A DNA stretch of 64,000 nucleotides, from positions 62,001 to 126,000 of the forward strand of contig QPMI01000429.1 of assembly GCA_004431415.1 (NCBI GenBank), read 5' to 3'. The notes under the pieces are model-generated. The model was not told the origin of the DNA, ran no database searches, and worked only from the letters and a program-made list of their open reading frames with translations. Position numbers and translations under genes: made by a program. This document shows, one piece after another, positions 30,183 through 39,800 of this stretch. Within the stretch, counting starts at the first letter, position 1, and each line of letters begins with the position of its first letter. This DNA comes from Cyanophora paradoxa (taxonomy: Eukaryota; Glaucocystophyceae; Cyanophorales; Cyanophoraceae).

Positions 30183-33100
30183 CTAGAGCTTGAGGGAGCT
30201 GGCGGTCTTGCCGGGGCCTCGCCGGGGCCGCCGCGGGGCCGCTTGGCGGGGCGGGCCCCCGCGGCGGCGGCGTCGGTGCTCGCCTGCAGGTTCTTGAAGA
30301 ACTCCTTGCTCTGCGTGAACTTCTTCGTGCCCCCCTGCACCTCCTTCCCCTCCACCACGTTCTGCCGCGGCGGTCAGGGCGCTGCGCCGCCGAGGCGCGG
30401 GGCGGGGCGGGGCGGGGCGGGGGGCGGGGCGGGGCGGGGCGGGCGCACGCGGCCGCCGGCCTTGCGGAGCTCCTCGAGGGCGCGCTCCTTGCTGTACTTG
30501 TTCCCCATCCCGGGGTTCGCCTTCTCCACCACCTGCGAGCCCCGTGAGCCCGACGCCGCCGGGCGCGCGCGCGCGGGGTCGCTCGGGCCGACCTTGCGGT
30601 CGGCCTCGGCGCGGCGCTTCTCCTTGGCCTTGGAGCGCTTCCTGTCGGCGCGCTCCCGCTTCTTCTCCGCGCCCGTCCGCTCGGCGTCGCCCTTGAGCCG
30701 CTTCGGCGGCGCGTAGACCTCCTCGGGGGCCAGCAGCGCCCCCTCCCTGCCGTTGTTCGCGACGCCGGCTTAGCGGCCGGGCGGGGTCCGCCGGGGCAGG
30801 GCGGGGCGGGGCGGGGCGGGGCGGGGCGGACGAGACGGCGAGGGGGACGGCCTCCTCCATGGCGATGGCGGGGGCGTTGGCCTTGACCTCGAGGGCCCCG
30901 AAGTCGGGCTTGGGGGTGAAGTGGAAGTTGGAGAGGGCGTCGAGCTTGGCGCAGAGCTTCGTGAAGCAGACGTCGATCTCCTCCCGCTTCTTCCGCGTCT
31001 CCGCGTCCCCCGTCGCCCCCTGCGCCGCCGCCACGTACTCCTTCTCGTACACCGACCCCAGGCCCTCCTTGCTGCGGCGCCCCTCAGAGGGGCGGGGCGG
31101 GGCGGGGCGGGGCGGCGGGCCTCTTCTCGTGGTCGAGCTCGACGGTGCGGCGGCGGCGGTTCGGGTCGGGCGCCTTCTTCCGCACCACGTCGTCGAACGC
31201 CGCCTGCGCCCGAGCCGGGCTCAGCCGAGCAAAGCGGAGGCGAGCAAAGCAGAGGCGAGGCGAGGGGCGGGGGCGGACGTCGAGGATGCGGCGCTTGATG
31301 GCCTCCTCGAGGGAGCTCGTCGTCTCCTGCGTGACCACGGGGGCCGGCTTGTTCGCGTGGTCGAACTCCAGCTGCGCCTCCAGCAGGCTGTTCACGGGCC
31401 GCTCCCGCGCCGAGACCTCGCCGGCGAGGTGCCACGGCTTCTCCCCCACGTTGAAGTCCTCTAGCGCCGCGATCTGGCTCTTGATCCGCGCCGCCCGCCG
31501 CTCCGCCGCCGTCGCAGGGCCCGCACCCGCCTCCGCCTCCCCCGCCCCCGCCGCCTCCTTCCCCTTCCCCTTCCCCGCCTTCGCCCCGCCGCTCTCCTCC
31601 TCCTCCTCCTCGCCCCGCACGGGCCTGCCGGCGCGGTCATCGAAGCCCGGCGGGGCGCGGAGGGGCGGGGCGGGGCCGGGGGCTGGCGGGGGCGCACCGG
31701 GGCCGGCCGCTCCGCGGCGCGTCGAAGAAGTCCTCGTAGCGCGCCTCCTTCCCCGCTGCCGGCCCACCCCGCCCCCGATCAGCTCGCGCCCCGCTTGCCC
31801 CGCCCGCTCCGCGCGGCTCGCCCGCCCCGCCCCGCGCACATCGCTTCCGCGGCCTCCTCCCCTCCTCCTCCTCCTCCTCCTCCTCGTCCTCGCCGTCCTC
31901 CTCCATGTCTGCGGGGGCGGCGCCGGCGGTCAGCGGGGCGCCGGGGCCGCGCGCGGCCCCTCGAGCGCGCCTTCCATCTCGGCGGCCATCTCGAGGTCGT
32001 CGTCGTCCAGCTCCTCCTCCTCCTCGTCTTCCTCCTCGTCCCCCTCGTCCTCGTCCTCGTTTTCCTCGTCCTCCTCGTCCTCGTCGCCCTTCTTCTGGCG
32101 GCGCTCCTCGCGGGCGCGCTCCCGGGCCGCCTCCTCCTCCGCCTGCTGGCAGAACTCCTCCATCTCGTCCTGCCGCCCCGCGGCCGGCGCCCCGTCAGCC
32201 CCCGCCTCGGCGGCGCAGGCGCAGGCGCGCCCCGCGGGGCCCCGCAGAGCCGGCGGCGCGCACCAGGTCGAAGAAGTCGTCCTCGAGGCCCTCGATCCGC
32301 GGCCGCTTCCCTGCGCCGGCGCGCGCGCCCCCCGCTCAGCGCCCGCTCGGCTCCGGGGCGCCGGGGGGCGGCCGCCCTCGCCTGATTTTGACATGCCCGC
32401 CGCCCCCGGCGCCGCCTCCGCTTCTTCTTCCCCCTCCCCCTCCTCCTCCTCCTCGCCGGCCGCTCTCCGCTTCTCTGCGCGCCCGCCCGCGCGTCGGCCG
32501 CAGCCCGCGCTGCCGAGCGGGCGCGCGCCCCGCGCACCTTTCGCGGCGCGCGCCATCGCCGCATCGAACGCAGCGTCGTCGTCGTCCTCCTCCTCCCCGC
32601 TCGCGCCCTTGCCTGCGGGCGCTCGTCGGAGGGCGCCGCGCCGCTGCGCGGCGGCGTCCGCGCGCGTCGCATCGCACCGGCCTCGTCCTCCCCGTCATCT
32701 TCCCCGTCCGCCTCGCCCTCGTCCTCCTCGTCCTCGCCGCCCGCTCCCGACCCGCTCGCGGCGTCCTTCTCATCGTCGCTCAGCGCGAGGCCCTGCGCGC
32801 CCACACCGCGTCAGCTAAGGGCGCCACAGGTAGAGCGCATCTCTGCTCGCCTCCGGAATCAGCGAGATCTCGTCGATGCTCTTCAGCAGGCCCCCCACGC
32901 GCTTCTCAGCATACTGCAGGACCGGCGCGTTCTGAAGCTGAATCTCCTCCCAGATCTGTTCCACGTCGAAGCCATCGACTAGCAGTTCTGGTAAAGGTCC
33001 AAACGGCTTATCCTCGTGCTTCTTGGCTGCGAGCGGCGGCGATCAGCGGTGCGAAGGCGTGATCGAGCCAGCGCCTGCGCCGGATCGCTGCAGCGGGGAC

Positions 33101-33294
33101 GCACCAAAGTCGAAAATGAGCTTTACTGTGCTAAGGATATCAGATCGAGAGCTCTCGGGCAGCTGCCCCACGAACAGTTCCGGGTGCTCGCCGTACGCGC
33201 GGAGGAACTGCTGGATTCGGTCAAAAACCGGTGCTGTGGACGCGCTCGACGCGCTGCCGCTCCCGCTCGCGGTTGCCGCGCCGCCGCCTGCCAT
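30183..33294 (-). CDS. MPP10: U3 small nucleolar ribonucleoprotein MPP10
   Basis: Component of the small-subunit processome that binds U3 snoRNP for 18S pre-rRNA cleavage in the nucleolus. In order: VFDRIQQFLRAYGEHPELF (exon 1, 33294-33105); KPFGPLPELLVDGFDVEQIW and EEIQLQNAPVL (33026-32851); a long Glu/Asp-rich middle; GLEDDFFDL then DEMEEF (about 32290-32150); RYEDFFDAP (about 31740); GEKPWHLAGEVSARERPVNS, LEFDHANKPAPVVTQETTSS, FDDVVRKKAPD, SVYEKEYVA, KLDALSNFHFTPKPDF, KANAPAIAMEEAVPLAVS and LLAPEEVY; then a basic region and SKEFFKNLQA. These are the successive conserved blocks of the family. Introns carry (CCCCG)n runs, and one between 32850 and 32793 appears to have a GC donor. The stop is at 30183 or, in the other frame, about 30101. 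Divergent from an Hsp20 gene. Confidence 0.93.
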
Positions 33295-33509
33295 CGCGAC
33301 CCGGGTACGACTCTTGCGGCCAGTTCGCAACACTCCGGCCTTTCGGGTCGCTTCTGGAGCCTAGGCCGTCTTCGCGGGCCTTCGCGAAGCTTCGACCGCC
33401 CATATAAGATGCCAGCCGCCGCGGTCGCGATGCATTCTCAACTTGAGCGTTGCAAGCAGCGATCCCCTCGCATACAGCGACCACGAAGCGCACCCGGCAG
33501 CCCGTCGAC
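33295..33509. promoter_or_regulatory. Bidirectional promoter: MPP10 (minus) / Hsp20 copy 1 (plus), with HSE and TATA
   Basis: TTCgcGAAgcTTC at 33381-33393 is a perfect three-unit heat-shock element (nTTCnnGAAnnTTCn). A tataag box follows at 33403, about 105 bases before the Hsp20 start codon. The orientation and spacing suit Hsp20 transcription. MPP10 starts only 26 bases from the edge of the duplicated segment. Confidence 0.8.
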
Positions 33510-34745
33510 ATGGCGTTCTACTACAGCTACGAGCCCGTCTATGAGCCCGTCTTCACTGCTCCGATCTACGCCCCCGCCAGCGACTTCGGGCAGGTGCGCT
33601 AGCGCTGCAGCGTTGCGCGTCAGTACGCCTCCTCGCTCCTGACCCGGCCGTGCGCGGCGCAGCTCCGACGGGACGTGGACATGATCTTCGACTCGGTGCT
33701 GCGCCCCGACAACTTGCTCCTCCTCCGCGACCCGTGCGCACGCTCTCGAATGTTCCGCCTCGCCCGGCGGCCGCCGCTCATGATCACGCCGCCCGCGCGC
33801 AGGCTCCTTGAGACGCGGGGCCTTTGGTCGCGGCTGAACTCGCTCCTCGACTCGTACGATGACGACGAGATGGTCTCCGTGTCAAAGCGGCCGCGGCAGT
33901 CGATGCGCGTGGAGGCCGCGCCGCGCTCGCACCGGCGCCCCGCCGCACGTGCCGCCGCCGTTGGCGAGCAGGCCCAGCGCGCCGTCCAGGTGGCGCCCGC
34001 CGCCCCGGCCCAGCCGCAGTCTCCGGCCCCGCCGCAGGCCAGCGGCCAGCCGGAGGCCCAGCAGCAGGCGGCCGCCGCCGCTCAGGAGGTGCAGCAGGCG
34101 CAGCCGCAGCCGCAGGCGCAGCACGCCCGGCGGGAGTCGCGCGGCGAGGCCGGCCCGCTGGCGACCTCGCGCCTGTGGCGGGCGGCGATGCTGGAGCCGC
34201 GCGTGGACGTGCTGGAGAACACGGGCGCGTTCGTCGTGCGCGCAGAGGTGCCCGGCATCGCGCCCGAGGACATCAAGCTCGAGGTGCGCCATACCCCCCC
34301 GGAGTCCCGCTCTCCCCGCGAGACGTCCTTTGACGGCGCCGGGCGCAGGTGGCGGGCAATGTGCTCACGCTGTCGGGCGAGCTGCACCGCGAGGAGTCGA
34401 GCGGCGAGCGCGAGCGCGTGCACCGCCAGGAGCGCGTCTTCGGCTGCTTCTCGCGCCAGTTCCGGTGCGCCTCCCTCGCGGTTTGCGGAGCGCCCTCGCG
34501 GCCGCTGACACGTCTCGCGCAGGTTCCCCGGGCTGCAGTCGGTGAGCCCGCAGGAGATCAGCGCGGAGTTCGAGCACGGCGTGCTCACGATCAAGGTGCC
34601 GAAGCCCAAATCGGAGGTGCCGGTCGCCATCCCCGTCCGCATCGCCGGCGGCGCGGCGGCGGCGGAGAAGGCGCCGGTGGCGGCCGTCGCGGCGGCGCCT
34701 GCGCCGGCGGCGGTGGAGGCCGCGCCCGCGAGCCAGGCGGCTTAA
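33321..34745 (+). repeat. Segmental duplication, copy 1 (paired with 48829-50242)
   Basis: Homology starts at ggccagttcgcaac, just upstream of the heat-shock element, and ends exactly at the Hsp20 stop codon. It therefore includes promoter, 5' UTR, all exons and introns but no 3' UTR. Divergence is a few percent. Confidence 0.92.
33510..34745 (+). CDS. Small heat shock protein (Hsp20/alpha-crystallin), copy 1
   Basis: ATP-independent holdase chaperone. Four exons: 33510-33593 (MAFYYSYEPVYEPVFTAPIY), 33663-34283, 34349-34464, 34523-34745, with introns of 58-69 nt that join in frame. An N-terminal arm (LRRDVDMIFDSVLRPDNLL) is followed by a Gln/Ala/Pro-rich linker and then the alpha-crystallin domain. 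The domain contains PRVDVLENTGAFVVRAEVPG, APEDIKLE, NVLTLSGELHREES, ERVHRQERVFGCFSRQF, and PQEISAEFEHGVLTIKVPKP with its family-typical G-V-L-T-I-x-V-P-K. The tail ends in an I-P-V-R-I segment, the IxI-type oligomerisation motif, then Ala-rich residues. Heat-inducible by its HSE. The start is chosen from the conserved MAF exon after the TATA. Confidence 0.95.
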
Positions 34746-34765
34746 AATGGCTGAGCAAGCAAGTT

Positions 34766-34803
34766 GCCGTCCGACGGTCGTACGCACCCGACCGTCGGAC
34801 GGC
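34766..34803. other. Perfect hairpin in the 3' UTR of Hsp20 copy 1
   Basis: gccgtccgacggtcg and its exact complement are separated by 8 nt, starting 20 bases after the stop codon. It is not present behind the second Hsp20 copy. May stabilise or terminate the transcript. Confidence 0.75.
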
Positions 34804-35420
34804 CATACTATAGCTATATATGCTATGCATTTCTAAATTAAAATCCTGTCTCGGACGTTTTCACCTTAGAAAATAAATTTGTACACGTGCATGCGCACGT
34901 ATTCGTTGTTGTATTAGGAATTTAATTTAGGATACGCAGGCGTCGCATGATATACAGCGATGCACTTAAAATTGTCAGAATGAATTACTTGAGGATGTCG
35001 ACATGTACTCTTCTATTGTACAGGCATAGTTATAGCTGGCAGTTGCTGATTAGCTAAAATAGTGTCGGCATTGTCGGCATGATGTTCCTGTTCGAATCGA
35101 CCGAAATCGATGTTTGCATCGCGGGCGACTCGGCGGTCGGAAAGGGCAGGGGCCGGGATCCTGGAATTGGAAGCCACCGCGATCGCCAGCCTGCAGCTGG
35201 CACGAGAACGCCGCGTGGGCGTTCCGGGGAGGAGGGGGGGGGGGAGAGGGGTATATGGCCGGAGGCCTTAAAAAATGCGAAGGAGCTGAAAAAGATGGGG
35301 GGGGGGGGGGGGGGGGGGAGTACGGGCGGAGCTAGGTCTACGTCTACGTCCGCGGGCAGAGGATGGCACGCGGGGCAGAGGCGGGGCGTGGGCGCCGACT
35401 GGGCGGAGGGGCCCGCGTGG
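34804..35420. other. Intergenic spacer with G homopolymer
   Basis: AT-rich to about 35080, then a purine-rich stretch with about 20 consecutive G near 35297-35318. No gene seen. Confidence 0.55.
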
Positions 35421-36800
35421 TCAGGGGCGGGAGGTGGCGCCCTTCTTGGCGGGGGCGGCGGGGCCGGCGCCGCCGAAGCCGAGGGAGTGGAGGAAGCCGC
35501 CGCCGCCTCCGCCTCGGTGGGCCTCGCGGTGGCCGGCGGCGGCGCGGGCGGCGGCGCGGCGGAGCTGGTCGGCGGCGGCGCGCTCGGCGGCGAGCTCCTC
35601 GGCCTGGCGGCTGCGGGCGATGACGGACTGCTGCATGGCGAGGTGCATCTCGTTCGCGCGCGCCGCGAGGTCGGCCACGTCGCAGAGCAGGTGCACCATC
35701 ACGTCCTCGTGCGCCCCCGCCCGCCGCACCCCGGGCTCCGTCACCAGCATCTCCAGCCCCACGCTCCCGCACCGGTCGCACAGGTGCCGGTGCGGCTCCC
35801 CCGCGTGGCCCGCCGGCGCCGGGTCCGGCCGCAGCAGCAGCGCCTCGGCCTTGATCGTCGCCAGCCGCTCGACGCTCTCCCGCGTCTGCTCCTCCAGGTC
35901 CCGCCGCAGGCCCCGCCGCAGGTCCTCCCGGTTGATCGCCTGCGCCCCGTCAGGCGGCGCCCGGCGCCCGGCGCGGGGCGGCGCGGCGCGCACGTCCAGC
36001 GAGGCCGCCTTGATCTCGTCGTGCAGCCGCGCGATCTGCCGCGCGGCGCCCGCCGTCAGCGACCCCGCCGCCGGCCGGCGCTGAGGGGGGCCGGAGGGGG
36101 CGCGGGGCACCTCCCGCGCGAACTGGGCGGGGCGGCGGCGTCAGCGGGGCCGGCGTGCGGGGCCGGGCGGGGCCGGGCGGGGCCGGGGCACCTTGAGGGC
36201 GCGCTCCGCGTCGGTCGACACGGCCGAGCCGGCGCTCACCAGCGACCCCCGCGCGCTCTTCTCTGCTCCCGCCCGACAGCGTCAGCAGGGGGAGAGGAGG
36301 GGGCGGGGACGGGGCGCGCGGTTCGTGAGCGACGACCGCATGATGCGGTTGACGATGCTCTCTGCCGCTGGCCGCTGCGCCTCCCCGCCGCCGGCGCCGC
36401 CCCCTTCGCTAACGCGCGAAAGCGGCGCTGCGCTCCGCATGTCAGCCGAGTAATAAACTAAAAAACGCCGAAGCGCCGCGCACTGCTGCTCTGGCCGCTG
36501 CCCGACGGCGTGCTCATCGCTGCAGCTGGATGGCTGCGCTTCCGGGGGCCGCCTGCGGGCGTCGTCGCGCGGACCACCTTCCCCAAAGCCTCGAGCAGTT
36601 TTGGATCTTTCTTTAGCGCTTCTGTGTGTGGAAGAGGGGCCCGTACTCAGCCGCGAAACTTTGAAAGGTTGGCCCCGCAGAAGGAGCGCACCTAGGACCG
36701 CAGCCGCATCGGTCTCGGGCGCCTCTTCATCGTCACTAAGGGAGATACGCGATAGCCGCAGCTTGCGCGTGGGGCTCTCGAACTCGCTCTCCTGCTGCAT
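35421..36800 (-). CDS. Hypothetical protein with coiled coil and a CxxC motif
   Basis: The start at 36800 gives MQQESEFESPTRKLRLSRIS, an acidic, Ser-rich N-terminus. In-frame splicing by GTGCG...cag introns gives EALKKDPKLLEALGKVV, then STPLSRVSEGGGAGGGEAQR, AAESIVNRIMRSSLTN, VSTDAERALK, and a helical region (ARQIARLHDEIKAASLDV, LRRGLRRDLEEQTRESVERL). After that come HRHLCDRCGSVGLEMLVTEP with a CxxC pair, a further helix (CDVADLAARANEMHLAMQQS) and a Gly-rich end. I do not recognise the family. Divergent from the coiled-coil gene at 36887 with only 86 bases between starts. A long frame on the opposite strand is composition only. Confidence 0.6.
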
Positions 36801-36886
36801 CGCTCGGAAGGGGCGACCGCTGCTGCTGTGCGGAGCTGGGCCGGGCTGGCACGTGCTCGAGCTGGTACAGGTGCTAAGCTTCTAGA
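36801..36886. promoter_or_regulatory. Compact bidirectional promoter region
   Basis: Only 86 bases separate the divergent starts of the CxxC protein (minus) and the long coiled-coil protein (plus). No TATA is seen. Confidence 0.4.
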
Positions 36887-39800
36887 ATGGAAGCTCAAAG
36901 ATCGGAGTCACCGGACAAAGTGATTAGGCCGTTGCCTCGTCCCCGGGGTAGGCAATTACTTGCCCCACAACGGCAACCGCCTGCGCTGACATCTGGCAGC
37001 CTTGCGAAGAGGGACCGTGCAGCGGGACCCTCTCGAATGGAAGAGCGCCTAGCCGACAGCCCCCCGCTAGTTTCGCCGGCGGGACCGTGGCGCCTCCTTA
37101 GCAAAGAGTTGAAGGACGTTAGCATCTCCTCGGGCACAGACTCGACGGGGGAGATTGCTACGATCGACAACCCGCCGATTAAGATTGACCCGTGAGCGCC
37201 TCTGCTAGCAGCCCCGCCGCCAAGCACGCTTGACACACCAGCAGGAAAGCGGGGCCGCGCCACGCACCGCCGCAGCCGTCCGACTTCTCCGGCAGCAAGC
37301 GATCGCTTAAGGGGGAGGTGGAAGATATGGAAGACGCCGACAGCGTTGACCTGACGACGGATGACGAGGTTCGCTACGTGTTGCGCCGGAACCGGTCGCG
37401 TGGCGGCGCCGGCCGCGGCCGCTGTATGCGCCAATCGAAGAGAGAGGAGTGAGGAATCGCTCGCAGGACTTTGACCCGAACCTGGACCCCGAGGTGCGGT
37501 TCATTGACAGCGAGCTGGCGCGCATCGAGCGCCAGCTGGCCGAGGCCCTGCGCGCCGCCATCGGCGAGGAGAAGGTCCGTGCCGCCCGCATCAGACTCGC
37601 AGCGGCTCCCCCGCGACGCCCCGCGCAGAAGAGCATCACGAACGTCTTCTTCTGCTCGGCCGAGGAGCCCGGGAAGGCGAGCCTGTACCACCCGCTCGTC
37701 GCGAAGAACATCCAGGAGCTGAAGGAGGCCGAGCTCCGCGTCATGCACCGGCGCGCCGTCCTTTCCTTCCTTTCCGCTCCTTTCTTCTCCTGACGGGCAG
37801 CGCGGGCCGGCAGGTGGACGAACCTCGTCTCGCACGCGCGGCGGCTGCAGCGGCGGACGATGGCGATGGAGGAAGAGCGCGTCTCGTTCACCGGCGAGCT
37901 CGAGAAGATGCGCGCCCGCACCCAGGAGATCGCCAACGCCCTCGCCAAGGAGGCCCGCCCGCACCCCGCACCCCGCCCCCCGCCCGCTCGCCCGGGCCCC
38001 CTGGGGCCGCGGACGAGCCCGGCGCGGGCGCAGGCGATGGAGAAGGAGGGCCTGGGGAAGGCGCGGGACGAGGCGGAGAGCCGGGCGCGCTCGCTGGACG
38101 CCGACCGCGAGGCGCTGCAGCGGCGGCTGCGGGAGGCGGAGGCGGCGGCGGCGGCGCTCGAGGGGCCAAGCTCGAGCTCGAGGCCGACCTCCAGGTCGCC
38201 GAGGCTACCAAGGACGAGGCGCTCCAGAACGTGCAGCGCTCGGCCGCCGAGGCGCAGGCCACCGCCGCCCGCCTCCGCGCCGCCGAGGAGGCCGCCGAGG
38301 CGCAGCGCCGCGCCGCCGAGGAGGCGACGGCGGAGCTGCGGCGCGTGGCGGCGGCGCAGTTCGACGCGCTCAAGCGCGAGTACGCGCAGCTCGAGGCGGA
38401 CTCGCAGGAGCGCGACCGGCGCGCCCGGGCCGAGGCGGCGGCGCTGCAGGCGCGCGTCGACATCCTCTGCGCCGAGCGCGACGCGGCGCGGGCCGAGCGC
38501 GACGAGGCGGTGCCGCGCGCCGCGTCGCTCACGGCCGAGGTGGTCAAGGCGGCCGACGCGGCGGCGCGCCTCACCGTCGAGCGGGACGCGCTCGCCGCCG
38601 AGCTCGCGGCCGCCCGCGCCGAGGCGGCGGCGCTCGCCGAGGAGCGCGCCGGCCTGGCCGCCGAGGTGCACGCGGCGCTGAGCGGGCGCGCCTCCCTCGC
38701 CGAGGAGCTGCGCGCCGCCGCCGAGGAGCGCGAGCGCCTCGCCGCCGCCCTCCGCGAGGCCGCCGAGGCCGCCGCGAGGAGCGCGGCCGCCTCGAGGCCG
38801 AGCTCGAGGCGGCCGGCGGCGAGCGGGCCCGCCTGGCCGCGGAGCTCGAGCGCGAGCTGGGCGACCGCGCGCGCCTGCAGTGCGCGCTCGAGGCGGCGGC
38901 GGCGGAGAAGGCGGCGCTCGCCGAGGAGCAGGCCTCGCGGCTGCGCGCCGAGGCCGGCGAGGCCGCCGCGGAGGCGGCGCGCCTGCGGGCTGAGCGGGAG
39001 GCGCTCGCGGGCGAGCGCGACCGGCTCGCGGCCGAGGCGGCACGCGCGGCGGCCGAGGCGGAGCGGGCGGCGGCGATGGCAGCTCGCCTGCAGACGGAGC
39101 GGGATGCTCTCGTCGAGGAGCGTGACCGGCTTGCCGCAGAGGCGGCGCGCGCGGCGGCCGAGGCCGAGGGACGGCGGCGGAGGCGGCGCGCCTGCAGGCG
39201 GAGCGGGATGCTCTCGCGGGCGAGCGCGACCGGCTCGCCGCCGAGGCGGCGCGCGCGGCTGCCGAGGCGGAGCGGGCGGGGCGGAGGCGGGCGGCTGGAG
39301 GCGGAGCTCGACGAGGAGCGGCGGCGCGGGGCGGCGACGCGCTCGCTGGAGTCCCTCGAGCGCGACCGGGCGGAGGCGGAGCGGGAGGCGGCGGCGCGGG
39401 AGCTGGCCGACCTGCAGGCCGAGCACGCGCGCCTCTCCGCCGAGCACGCCGCCGTGCAGCAGGAGGCCTCGCTCCTCTCCGCGGAGGCCGGCAGCGCCCG
39501 CGCCGCCGCCGAGGCGCTCGAGCGCGAGCGCGCCGCCGCCGAGGAGCGCGCCGAGGCGGCCGAGCGCGAGGCGGCGGCGGCGCAGGAGCGCGGGCGGCAG
39601 CTGCGCGAGCAGGTCGAGGCGCTGCGGGCCGAGGCGGAGACCGCGGCGCGGCTCGCGCCGGAGCTGGAGCGCGCCGTCGCGGAGAAGGCGGCGGCGGCGG
39701 AGGCGCGGGAGGAGCTGGCGGCGCGGGCGGCGCAGCTGGAGGCGGACCTCGAGGCGGCGCTGCGGGACGCGCAGGCGGTGCGGGGCGAGAAGGGGCGCGC

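Noticed and set aside
31145..32818. Plus-strand frame of about 557 residues, Ser-rich
   Set aside because: It lies opposite MPP10, whose conserved blocks are unambiguous on the minus strand; the poly-Ser is the reverse of Glu-rich exons.
35079..36461. Plus-strand frame of 460 residues
   Set aside because: Antisense to the CxxC coiled-coil protein, where splicing gives better coding sequence; its start lies in AT-rich spacer and G homopolymer.
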